Of a stretch of DNA of 64,000 nt, positions 40,070 through 51,299 are shown one piece after another. Source of the stretch: Calocera cornea HHB12733. Lineage: Eukaryota > Basidiomycota > Dacrymycetes > Dacrymycetales > Dacrymycetaceae. Location: the NCBI GenBank assembly GCA_001632435.1, contig KV424010.1, positions 1 to 64,000 of the forward strand, read 5' to 3'. The notes beneath the pieces were generated by a model. That model was not told the DNA's origin. It was given only the letters and a program-made list of their open reading frames with translations, and ran no database searches. Every line of letters starts with the position of its first letter. Positions within the stretch are counted from its first letter, which is position 1. Made by a program: the position numbers and the translations under genes.

Positions 40070-41705
40070 GCGTGCCTCGCATCTCTCCCCACCCGGCTTG
40101 AATATCATCGACGGCATTACGGTTATCCGGCTTTCCTCAACTAGATCAACGACACTCGACATATCGCAGGCTATCCCCGTCCCACCCACGGACGGCCCCA
40201 CCTGCTTTCTGTATACCAGGCAGCGCGAGCGCGCCATTCGCTCGCTTCTCGCAACCTCAGCTACCCTCACCTGAAAGTGGGACCTCATCGCATCGTATCG
40301 AACATCGCATCGCGCCATATATGGGCTTATAACGATGATCACCGGTATAATTTGTATGATGCCTGCACCACGGCGGTTCGCTCCCGGTTCCGATACGGCA
40401 CTGCAACGGTCCCCCCGCTTGTAAAAGTTGTAAAATCAGTCTCCAGTCTCATCCGGTCTCTGGTCTCTTTCAGTCTCTCCTGCAAGCAATTGTCTTTTAT
40501 CGACGCAAGTTTCCTCTCTGTCAAGATTCCCCAGACTCAAGAATGTCTTTTCTCCTCGTCATCTCTTTCACACCCGGTGAAACGCGCGCAACAACCTAAC
40601 CAACCAACAAGACCGATCCCCAAACTCGAACAGAACCGAAAGACAAAATCCCCACAGCCGCGCGTCTCATACCTCGTCTCGTCTCCTCGGGTTTCCCTGG
40701 CTTTCTGTTCTCGCCTCCGTTTTCCTGGGCTCCACATCGATCTCTACACAAACCTGTCGGCGTCGTACTCTCGTTGGGTCAAGTCGTCTCGAATCTCGAT
40801 ACTCGTCCACGCCTTTTTCCACATCCTCGTTTCTTCCACTTATCTCTCTGTATAACGGGTCCCATGGCCGACGTTACCCCTGGCTGTCCGTCAGCTGCAC
40901 CATTCGCCTGCACAGGCCGAACGGCTGTGCCTGTACACGACAGCGGCTCTCGATACACCACAGCAACAATATTGTAATTGTGCGATATCGTATCGGGACA
41001 ACAACCCCTCTACTCCTCTATTCTCCCGCTCGCTACAGTCCTCATCAAGTACCAGCGCATATAGCTGGTCGACTGCGTTCCACGGAACGCCATTCCAATA
41101 CTGTACCTCCGTCCGACCTTGTCACCTTGGACTCGACATCAGCGCCGACTCTTGCCTCCTGTTCCGAATCGCTCGGCGCGACTCTTCCCTTATCCATCTC
41201 ACCGACGTCCTTCCTTTGTTCCACCTCCCGAACCACCGCTGCCCTCCACACCGTTACCTCAACAGTCGCAATAACCATTACTCATTACCGCCACTCATTC
41301 GCCGTCCCCCGTCTCGCTCGCCCGCTCAGTCTCTCCGGTTTTCCTGGGTCATTTGTGGCAGCAACGTGTCTCACGCTTGCTTGTAGTTCTCCTTCTTTCA
41401 CCTTGGGGAGAATTGGGATAAATCCATAGTAGGTAGTCACCGTAGTTGCCTTGTTAGTCGGATGCTGTGTTGTTATTGGCGTATCAAGACAAGTGAATGA
41501 ATGTATGTGATATGATGGTGCATGTTGTTGATGTGATGGGCCTATCTGTGGAAGCGCTGTCCACTTGCTTCTTTGGAAGAATGGCAGCAATCCATCAGAT
41601 GTTGGAAGTAGGAATGTCGCTCTACTTGCCAGCACCGCCGGTCGCGCCTAGAAGAGTCACGTTATATGACTTCACCTCGCGGCGTCCCCGCATCCGCGCA
41701 CGCGT
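40070..41705. other. 1.6-kb pyrimidine-rich intergenic region
   Basis: Frames of up to 192 codons exist on the plus strand (40277-40855), but their composition follows the C/T bias and they show no domain or splice logic. The region probably holds the 3' UTR of the decapping activator and the promoter of EXO5. An ACGCGT box (41700-41705) touches the EXO5 start codon. Confidence 0.5.
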
Positions 41706-43530
41706 ATGTCGGACGACGAGTACGACCTCGATTTCCCCGCGCTCACCGACGCCGATCTCGCCCAAATTGATGCCCTCTCCCAGCCTACACCATTCTCCCC
41801 GGCCCCAATCCCAGAGCCAGAAGCAGCAGCGCCGTCCCCTCCTCCACAAGCGCAGCCAAGCATGCCAGCGCCGGGGCCGTCGCTGCTCGCCCTCTTTCGG
41901 TCTACTAGGCCCCTGTCGGTGACGGATCTCACCTCGCCGCTATGGTGCGAGTACCAGTTCTCCTACTCCATGCTGGGGAGGAGGGACCTGCCGTTCTCGA
42001 TGAGGCCCGGTACGATCGAGCTGCCGAGCGGGAAGGAGATTGTGGTCAATAAGGATAGGGAGAAGACTGGGGAGAAGATAAAGAAGAAGGGATCGGTGCG
42101 CATGCCTTACTGCCGCGATCCGCGGTGTGCTCACTATGATGTTCAGGATGTGCACAAAGTTCTTGAACGAGAGATACACCCGGTAGAGGTGAAAGTGCGA
42201 GCACAAACAAGCGAAGAGTACATGGGCCTGCGTCTGGTCAACATGTTCACTGGTGTACGATCGATGCTGGATTTTGGCTATACCGTTCGTGTCCCCATTT
42301 GGGTATACACTGCGATACTGACCTCTCGCAGCGTGAATTCCCAGTTTTTGGATACCTTCACAATCAGCAAATTACAGGCATTATCGTGCGTTGTTGAGAA
42401 CTGGTAGCCTGCAATGCTGACCTGCTTCCCAGGATGAAATCCGACGAACAGCCGTGCCAATACCATCAGAATCTGAGCAACCCTCCACCCAACCCTCGAT
42501 TGTTACCTTCTTCTCTCCTACCAAACCCAAACCCGACGCCCCACCCGCCCCGTCTCACATCCTCCGCCTGCTCGACCACAAAACACGCATGGCGCCCACC
42601 CTACCCGAAACAGGGAGCACGACCGCCCTCGCCGCGCGTCTCCAGCTCATGCTCTACAAAACCCTGCTCGACCCGCTCCTCGCGCGCGGCCCAGCCGCAT
42701 TCGACTTTGAGAGCTACTTCATCTCCTCGGGGCTGGACGAGGCATGCCCTTTTGGCGAGCGGTTCATCACGAGCATCCACGCGCTCGTGCAGGACGACGA
42801 CTGGCCGCTCCTGCAGGAGGCAACCTGCCTGCGGGATATGGCTGCTGTCTGGCCGAGGGCGGTGGAGCTGCTCGGCGCGAACCAGGTGGACGACACGCTC
42901 GAGGTTATCTACCGCTTGCAGCCCAAGAAAGGAAGGCGCGCACCCAAGCTGCCGCTCGTCCAGTCTCCGCCTGCGGCTGTCCAGGAACGCGGGACGCCGC
43001 CCTTGCCGGACATCATAGAGTCGGACCTTCCGCCGGACGTGGTACTACTCTCAAGCCCGCCGCGTTCCATGCCTGGTGCATTCCATGGGCCTGTGGATGA
43101 GGCGTTCAGCCCCGACTCGGATGACCAGCTGGGCAAGAACGTAGATGCACAAATTATGGAGCTGGTGAAGCAGGAGAGCATGAGGCCGACCCCCGAAGAG
43201 GCGGCAGACAGTGCTGCACCTGCACCGCCGGTCGGGGCCCCAGAAGAGTCGCGTGTTCTGGGATCGCACAAGTTCCCATACTCTGCGCCGCAGATCCACC
43301 TCCATATAGATGATATGCTGGCACTGTGGATGGGCCAACGCGCCCCTGAAGGTGTTGATATCGAGGATGTTAGCCGCTGTTGGTCAGTGCCTCCCGTTGT
43401 TGCGTCGTTAGTGCGCTTCTGACCGCTTTACAGGAGATGCCCGTATGAGGATGGTTGCGAATGGAGGGAGATGAAGGCAAAGGAATTTAAAGACAACGTC
43501 AGAGACAAGTTGGATGTGGCCTATGGATAA
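41706..43530 (+). CDS. EXO5: Exonuclease V (single-strand DNA exonuclease, Fe-S)
   Basis: Four exons: 41706-42284, 42332-42385, 42433-43382 and 43434-43530, encoding 559 aa. The RecB-like nuclease core shows SPLWCEYQFSYSMLG, REIHPVEVKVRAQTSEEYM and REFPVFGYLHNQQITGIIDE. The four cysteines that hold the 4Fe-4S cluster in this family are at C81, C527, C530 and C536; the C-terminal trio (RCWRCPYEDGCEW) has the CxxC-x5-C spacing known from human EXO5. The second exon is only 54 bp. The enzyme degrades single-stranded DNA; the yeast orthologue acts in mitochondria and the vertebrate one in nuclear repair. No clear presequence is seen in the acidic N-terminus. A proline-rich insert separates the core from the C-terminal cysteines. 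Confidence 0.92.
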
Positions 43531-43761
43531 TGAACACGTTGGATGGAACGGGTGTACACGCGATACGCATAGTTACGACTGATGAATTGCATTATGTATA
43601 TTACATCGTGCAGAATGTGGTTCCGAGGGGGCCCTTCCGTAATGAATGGGAGATGGAAATATGAATACTACGGCGAAGAAAGGAGGTATATGTCGGAGTG
43701 GATATCGGTTATGTGGCCCGTCGCCCGCCCAGCTGGGGTGGTTTCGCATTAGTCGTCAGAA

Positions 43762-46700
43762 TTATTCCTTTTCCTCCAAGCCATGAAGGAACCGTAGCCA
43801 AGCTTTACGGTCGATTACACCATGATCTGCAACAGCATGAGATGGGCCCACAAGATCCAGTTGAGTGACTTACAAGAGCAGTCATCGTTCAGAACGATCA
43901 CGTATCGGGCACCGAGCTTGACAAAGAGCTGCTGAACCAGCTCAAGAGGTGCATGTGCGGCGACAGTCAAAGGGGCTTGGTCCATGTAAATAGAGAAGTC
44001 GTAGAGGTCCTGGGGGACCGGCGTATTGTAAAGGGAGGAGATGGTAGAGTTCATGAGGTCATGTGCTGTGGCGTGATGGAAATGGCAAGGGGCATCAGGT
44101 CGCTCAGCGACGATCGCTGTGATATCGTTAGTATTTTCACACAACGCGCTACAAACAATGCTGACAGAGGGCATGCTCCAGTTCGTTAGCTCCAATATAC
44201 CCGATGAGTTTATCGCCATCCTCGCCTGGGGCAAGAATTGGGAATCCAGAGTCACCTGCGCCCTCATTGACAGCGTTAATGAGCTTATCGCGCAGTGACT
44301 GAACGGTGTTCTCCTGCTCCACTCGAATGATGTCCACTTTTCGGTCCGTAACATCAGCAACCATTAGTGCGCCCCATACATATTGATGCTTGGAGTCCAG
44401 GTAGGGCAATTGATTTAGCCTGCGGAAATGTTAGCATGCGATGAAGAGAAAGAGAGGGCGGCGTACTCAATAACCAGATCATAGATGCCTTTGGGCTCAA
44501 TGCGGTCTGCAATTGTCTTTGCAACGAGCACAGCCAAGCTGACAGGTAGCGCATAGGTTAAGCTGTCCGTGAGCTCAAACATGATGACAGCCAAAGACAC
44601 CGTCGTACGCTATTACCCAGTCAGTGCCAGAATCGTTGTGTTGATATGTGCTACTCACAGTTACGCCAGACAACGTTGCGGCTGCCCCGACCATAGCGTA
44701 TACTCCTGGGATGATGCAGTCTTCACCCGGTTTGCAAAAGCTGAAAATCGCCAAATCGGGTCTCTGCGTTTGCAGCGTCTGCAGTGCCAGGCCAACTATG
44801 CGACCAAAGCATGCGCCAACGCCCAGAGTCGGAATGAAGATGCCAGCAGGCACCTTGATGCCGAAGGTTATGATCGTCAGGGCGCCTTTGACGAGGAGGG
44901 TGACGGCGATGGCGCCAAGGACGGCGTGCACCTCTTCTCGCTCGCGTACACAGAGACCCTCGTGGCCTTTCGTCGAGGAACATTCGGCAAACAGGTTGTA
45001 AACGAGTTCGGGCCCTCCCATGCGGGTGTACCGGTTGAGGAAACAGAGGCCGGTAGTGAGCAGCGTGACCAAGAACACCTCTGCGGCAGGATGCGTCTTC
45101 AGCCACGTCTTGCCGCGCACATGCTTGCTCCATAGATAGTTGAGCCTTGAGAAGTATGCCCCGTACACGCCGCCGAAGATGCCAAGAAATACGAAGACAA
45201 ACAGCTCGAGGAAATGCCAGTCCTTGTCGTATGTAACCTTGAAGAGGACGATCTTGCCCGTTCCGAATGGGTCCAGGAACTTCAAGGTTACAGCGGCGAT
45301 CAGAGCGCAGAAAAAGCTGCGCCACATGACCTTTGGAGGGAAGTAGTATGAAACTTCCTCGAGGGAGAACAGAACACCGCCAATGGGCGCGCCGAATGCC
45401 ACGGCCACTCCGGCGGCACTTGCGGCACTCAGGATCTCGCGCCGCTTGCCTGGCAACGGAGTCAGCGACAGTGTTGCAGTCACTCATATGCTTCTTACCT
45501 TCATTCGATTCGTACTTCGGGAAGAATCGACTGACAATATTGCCGACGCAGCAAGCGATGTGGACGAAAGGACCCTCTTTGCCGAGTGACAGTCCAGAGG
45601 CAACGGAGAGCGCAAGACCGACAGCCTTCGTGAACAGCACGCGACCTCCAAGGTAGCCATGGATGACAAATCCAGAAAGGATAGTCTTGATCTCTGGGAT
45701 ACCGCTGCCAGACGCCTAACGACCAGTCAGCGTTGGTCCGATATGGACAGAGCAGGATGCTCACGAAGTACATGAGCTTCCTCGGTGTCACATCGAGCTG
45801 CCCTTCGTCCGGAGTGCTCGTACTGGCATGCTTGGAAGGCAGTCCTTCGAGCTCGGGCGTTGAGATGGTCTTGTCGAAGGTTGCCGAGTACAGGCCTGAG
45901 TCTTTTCGCGTTACGAAGGTCGTTGATTTCGTCAAGTGGATCGTGAGCATGCAAGAGATGAACGACAGAAGGCACTGCGGCGAATCAGTAACAGCATACA
46001 ACGAGAGGATGTGCCGACTTACAGCCACGACAGTGAACGCAATGTATTCGATCGTCCACCGCTCCAAGCCGATCCACTTGTTGCCAATCTGCCAAGCCGG
46101 TCCCAATGCCTCCATCCACGGTGTCCAGGCTGGACATACTTCGTCTTCGGCGAGAGTCGAGAAGCTGAGCTCGTCATCGTTCAGCATCGGGCAGCAGAAG
46201 CGCTTCGCCTTCCACCATCCGTCGGAACAGTATCCCTCCTTGAGGTCGAACAGCCATCCTTCACTCCGCACGATGAGCCAGGCGATGCAGGCGGTGATGA
46301 AGCCGACGAGCGTCACGACCAGCCAGCCAATGAACCGATCGAGGTTGTTGAGCATCTTCCCGCGTATTGAGCGACGACGACGAAGGCGAAGAAGGCGGAT
46401 AGAGTCTTTGATCTGTATATATGCGCATGTTTAGACATGCAATCAACTGCCAAGCACACCAAACATACCGCATCGTGCAACCAATCCACGGACGAGAACG
46501 AACTATACCAAACCCGGATACCATTTGCCCTCGCGCCATCCTCGGTAGCAGAACTGGAATGCTGGGCAGCTGCCCAGTCCGCATCGTACGCCGATGGGGG
46601 CCTTCTGATGCTCTCGAAGAAATTGGATTGTCTGCCCCGAAGCAGCGGCTCCTCTTCGCGTGGGCTCGTCAACGTCTCCCGAGACGGCGAACGGTGACTC

Positions 46701-47287
46701 GAGCTGATTCCAAATGTCGACAATTGCGGAAGTGTAAATACGCGTTTGCGCGAGCGCGTGGTGCGCTTCGAGATTGGCGAAGGGAAGCTGCCGTAGGATG
46801 TGGCAGGTCGATGTCCGGGCGCGAAGGTGGCAGAGTTGGGAGCCGAGTCCCCTCCCAGCGAGCCGGTGCGAACGTGTCCCAGGTGTTCAAGTCTACGTCT
46901 TCTCCATAACGGGCTCGAAGGCGCGCTCAACGGTCCGGCATGCGGTTGGGTCCCGTCGTCGCTCCGCGGCGGGCTGACAGGGTCTGTTACTATTGGTGGT
47001 GGGGGAACGCGAGTGTCTGCCATGCTAGCCTCATCGAACGAGATACGCGGGACGCGCTCAGAGGTGCTGAAGCTGCGCCGATGGGGGGGTCGTGGGGGAT
47101 GCAATGGGACGGCGAGGAGATGTTGTTGCTGGCCGGCGCGTGCCTCTTCAGCGCTGTCCCCATCAGGGGCCTGCGGCTGTGTCCGGTATGATGGAGAGGA
47201 GGACCCGTGACGGTCAGGAGCTGGGCTCCCTTGATGAACGTTGATCACCAGGCCCAGGGCGTCATGGTTGGCCCGTCTTAAGGACAT
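43762..47287 (-). CDS. GEF1: CLC chloride/proton exchanger with CBS domains (Gef1-like)
   Basis: Nine exons: 47287-46469, 46412-46023, 45974-45765, 45715-45499, 45449-44659, 44609-44467, 44419-44166, 44116-43874 and 43826-43762, encoding 1043 aa in phase throughout. The first 273 residues are a Ser/Pro/Arg-rich cytosolic extension, longer than usual. The channel core has GSGIPEIK (Ser in the chloride-selectivity position), GKEGPFVH with the gating Glu (about E520), [10 protein letters not shown] with the proton Glu (about 576), and [14 protein letters not shown]. Two CBS domains follow (about 885-945 and 985-1040, ending [19 protein letters not shown]). The proton Glu marks an exchanger, as in ClC-3/4/5 and yeast Gef1, which acidify Golgi or endosomes. 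The start within exon 1 is the least certain part. Confidence 0.92.
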
Positions 47288-47810
47288 GGCCGTGGTGGTG
47301 GTTCGAGCTGAAGGCGATGTATAGGAGAACGTTCCGGTGGGGACGTTAGCTCCGCAAGTGAAGCCTGCGACATGCGTGCTCGGTGGAAGCGTCTCAGGAA
47401 GCAGGTGCAGTGAACTTTATGTCGGCAGATATGCTGGAACCGTCGTCCTCCTGCGTTGTTTCGGCGCACCGCTGCACATCTTCCACCATCATACGGTGTG
47501 GCGTGGGATGTGCCATGGCTTCCGTACTTCTCACGTATCAAGCGCCGTCTTCTGCGCGCGATTAGGGGTCATTGAGCAATCACAGCTGATTGTCAGATCT
47601 TCCCCTTCGGGGCGATGACATCTCGGCGCGACATCCTTTTCAACTATTCCTCCGCCCCCCCGCCAAGCGAACTGATACACCTTCCAGCACACCCTCCATT
47701 GATGGTATGATACACATGCGGCTACCTCGGCACAGCGCAGAAATGGTCCTGATTATAGAGAGTCATAAGGTAAAGTCCGTTGTTTCGTCCTGAATTCGTT
47801 CTGGGTCGCT
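47288..47810. other. Intergenic region, nothing recognised
   Basis: About 520 bp upstream of the CLC gene and downstream of copy E (both on the minus strand). It contains no supported feature. Confidence 0.5.
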
Positions 47811-49560
47811 TCATTCATACTGCGGCGGCGCGGACTCGGCGCTCGTCCCCGGCTGCTGCAGGCGTTCGTTCAGATGGCTCACAAGGTCGCTGAGGGGCAC
47901 CGTGTGCAGCAGGTCGGGGCGCGAGCTCGCCGCCGTCAGCGGGCTGTACATCCCTCTCGTTGTCGATGTCGTCAGCGTGGTCATAGGCGAGTCCTGCGAC
48001 GGCGGCTGCTTCTCGGTCCACCGCGGGGAGATCGAGATGACCGAGGCGGTCGACATTGGCCGCAGAGGCAGGTCCTTTGTTCGGATCGTAACCGCTGGCC
48101 GCTGGTTGAAGGGGCTGCGCAGCGACGCCGCTCGTGAAACCCGGTACGGCTCTGCGCGTGTTGATGGTGCGCGAGGTGAACGGGTGCGCCGCAGCGGCGT
48201 GTCCTCCCCGGCCATGTCGAGCTGGCCTCTGTGCATGCATCTTCGGATCCGTGACCAAAGCAGCAGGAGCGTTACGACGGTTATGAGTACGAGGCCGCCC
48301 GCGATGCCCCCGATAATAGCTGCGACGTTCGGTGATGAGGACGAGCCTGAACCGCTTCCCGCTTCTCCAGGAGGAAGAAGAGGGGTGGGAAGGGGTCCCC
48401 CCTCCTGGCATGTGGAGCAGCCTGTTGGGTAAGACGGGTACGTGGTGCTGGCGCCCGCTGGTTGACCACTATGGCACATTGAGTCATTGGCCCGACTGTG
48501 CTTGGTCACAAGCGTACCTCGTCGCAGAGCTCTGCGGCTGCATCAACACGAGCGCATCAATGGCCACATTGACCACGCTCCCGGCCGCTCCCGCGCTGCC
48601 CGAGTTCTCCGGATCCCAATCCTGCACCTGCAGCTCATACTGCTCCGCGGGGTCGAGGCCGCCCGCAAAGTAAAGGACCTGCTGGTAGGCTGCAAAGTAG
48701 TTGCCGGGGACGAACGTCTTGTTCGCGCCGTTGAAGGCGATTGTGTAGTTGGCGAACTTGGGCCCGACGGGGCCCAGCAGGTAGAAGGCGGTCGTGTCTG
48801 CTCGTTGTTAGCACGGGCCGGGTGGGATCAGACCTGTGGAGGGCGTACTAGATATGGTGATGGAAGCGATGGTGGCTGGGTCCACAACATGCCCCCACAT
48901 GGAGAACCCGGTAAGGTCTCCCACAGCTTGGGAATTGTTGAGCAAGTCCGCATCCGGCCGGATATGCCAGTTCGCGTCCCCGGGCGCGTACGTCCACGCC
49001 GTGTCCCGGCACGAGACCGTACTCGGGACGAGCGGGTCCCCAGCGCCCGTGGAGAGCGTGACCGCCGCGCCGTAGAACCGCACGAAGTCGTCCGGCGAGC
49101 CGAGGTTGACGGCCAGCTCGACGTAGTGCGGGCCGGGGCCGATGTCGTTCACGACCACGACGGAGTCTGCACCGTCGTATGCTGCGCAGGCCGGGTCGGA
49201 CGACTGGTCGATGGCATAGGACCATGTTGTCCCGTCTACGGTAAGTTGGGAAGTGCTGGGGTAGCTGCTCAGCCCGAGGCAGAAGTAGATCGCCGTTCCT
49301 GCGAGGCGCTCGTATCAGCGCGCCTAAATATTGCGTGGATGCGTACCGTTGAAGTCCAGGCCGATGCTCGCGCCGTCCACCTGCGTCTCGCGGTACGCGG
49401 TCCCCACGCCGGCACCACCGCCATACGCCTGCGCATGGGTTGTGCCCGTGTAGGAGGCGTTCCAGCCGCTGTCCTCCGGCGCGTCCCTCAGCGGGAGGTA
49501 GGTGAACAGCGGGCTCTGCGAGCCGAGCGAGATGTTGTAGCCCAGTGATGTGCCTGCCAT
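47811..49560 (-). CDS. Copy E: divergent member of the membrane-protein family
   Basis: Four exons: 49560-49347, 49298-48849, 48797-48518 and 48468-47811, encoding 533 aa. It keeps the family plan: YNISLGSQSPLFTYLPLRD, GTAIYFCLG, FYGAAVTLSTG, WTYAPGDANW, the AFYLLG equivalent of ALYVVG, QQVLYFAGGLDPAEQYEL, then a stalk, a transmembrane helix (about 363-387, IIGGIAGGLVLITVVTLLLL) and a basic-start cytoplasmic tail. The introns at two positions used by B, C and D (within RD...GW and before the WTY block) are absent. The tail is unlike A-C except that it ends in PPQYE, a PPxY motif at the place of LPTYE. Function unknown; no signal peptide was seen at the chosen start. Confidence 0.78.
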
Positions 49561-50818
49561 GCCCCGATGACCAATGAACAGAGGATTAGAACAATGAGAA
49601 CGAGTGCGAGTGCGAGTGCGAGATAATCCAGAGGAGGGGGAAGCGAGACCAGCAGGCGGGGAGAGGAGCAGAGCAGAGAGCGGACACCGCCAGAATCGGC
49701 AGGGCCAGTCCCATATAGCGCCCCGAGACATCTGGCATCAGGGGCTGCCCGAGCCAACAAAAGTCGCCAGCGCGCCCCAGGAGCGCGCTTTGTGTCACAT
49801 GGGTCACCGCAACACTAAAACGTGGTGGGCGACCGGGGGTGGGCGCCGGGCGAGGTGCGAACCGGGGTGTTGGCGCGCGAAGATTGCTGCCTTGTCAAAG
49901 GGTGGTTCTGCGCGTGTTGGGCCGAGAAGTTGATAGGTTCTCTTTGTGGAAAGGTGCCGAGCGGTTGGAGGGGCGTGCTGGGGGGCCGGGGCGCAACAGG
50001 GCCAGGAGCGGGTAACTGGAGACGAGCGGGCCATTGACGGCGCTGCAGTTACCCGCCCCCGGGTATCCCCGGCGTGCAGTCCGAGCTGCCCAGTACATCC
50101 GGGAGGGGGCGTTAACCCCGCTGACAGGGCCGTCGTCGCCAAGGGTCGCCCATTGTAGCCATGCATCGGCGGGAAGCACAAAGTGCGGGTCCATCAGGGG
50201 ACAAAGGAAGGGCCACGAGCACCCAAGGGGTTGCTAGGCGCGTCGCGAGGGCATGACGCGTCGGCCTGTCCCCTGCGGTGGAGCGCGTCCGCCGCTGCTG
50301 GAGACAGTCACATCCCATCAGAGGCCCGTCAGTGAATCAAAACAAGCACAAAGTTGCACGGGTCGCGGGAGCGTGCTTGGCGCGATGATCAGAAGCGGGC
50401 AGAGTGACGTCCCATCGAAGGCTCCTCTTGAGCGGACATTCCGGACTCGTCCTGCTACTTCGCAGAACCGTGTCTTCCCCGTTTGTCCCGTTTGGGCTGG
50501 AGCAATGAAGCTGGAAATACTTGATTGGGTTCCCAGCACTGTCGGCCGTGACGTCTGTGCCATGGTGATCGATGGATGTAATCGATGGATCCAATCCTCG
50601 CATCCGGACACGACTGGCATCTGAACTTGCCTCCCTCGGTCTGTCGCCGATCAATGCAGAGGCAGAGACATCCTTGGGTCATGCAACGCACGCATGATGT
50701 CATTCCCTCCCCGCTGGGTTGCTCGCTGTACATATAAGCCTACCGCCCAAACAGCAGTTTCCCTCCAACCACCTCGCTCTACGCTCGTAACCCCTCCAAC
50801 CAAACGTAAAAAACAACG
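49561..50818. other. 1.25-kb intergenic region
   Basis: No gene is supported. A short (CGAGTG)n run lies near 49600-49622. The right end holds the promoter of the small gene at 50819, with TATAAG at 50733-50738 about 80 bp before its ATG. Confidence 0.5.
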
Positions 50819-51198
50819 ATGGTACGCCCTCCTTCTTGCTCCTACCTACAGTGTTCCCCTAGCCCGCCCGCCTAACCCTTCTGGCAGTCCAAAGTCACCG
50901 ACCGCGCCCAGCAGACCTCCGAGGGAGTGTTCAACACCCATGTCCGCGAGGCCGGGTCTGGCAAGGGAAAAGGAACGGAGCAGATCGTCGGTGCTGGTGC
51001 GGTGGCTCCCGACGGCGGGCCTAGCACCGCTGCGACGCTTGCTGATGGGTGAGTCTGGTTGAGTGTTCTATTGGGAGGAGTCGGTTGTTGATGAGGGCGT
51101 TTAGGGGGCCTGACCCCGCGGAGGAGGATGGGGAGTATAAGCCTGGACCGCAGGAGGGCGTTGAGGAGGTGCCGGTGGAGGAAGACGTTGTTGTGTGA
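50819..51198 (+). CDS. Small acidic protein with a start-codon-only first coding exon
   Basis: Three coding exons: 50819-50821, 50888-51048 and 51105-51198, encoding 85 aa. The first coding exon is ATG alone, followed by a 66-bp intron (GTACGC...CAG). The next exon has no in-frame ATG, so this mini-exon is needed for translation. The sequence begins MSKVTDRAQQTSEGVFNTHV; the middle is Gly/Ala-rich and the end is acidic (EEDGEYKPGP, VEEVPVEEDVVV). No domain was recognised and the protein is probably disordered. Support comes from good splice sites, phase conservation, a TATA-like element 80 bp upstream and amino-acid bias. It is convergent with the F-box-like gene, 101 bp apart. Confidence 0.65.
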
Positions 51199-51299
51199 TC
51201 GCCTCGCAGCGCCAATCCAAGTGTATCGATATAGCCTTGCGTCCGAATTACAGATCGTGTCTCTCAACCCTCGTCCATGCGCTGGGTCTGGGTCTCCCG

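Noticed and set aside
40277..41429. Plus-strand frames of 192 and 149 codons
   Set aside because: Composition mirrors the C/T-rich tract (Ser, Pro, Leu, Arg), no motif, and ordinary core-promoter and UTR roles explain the region.
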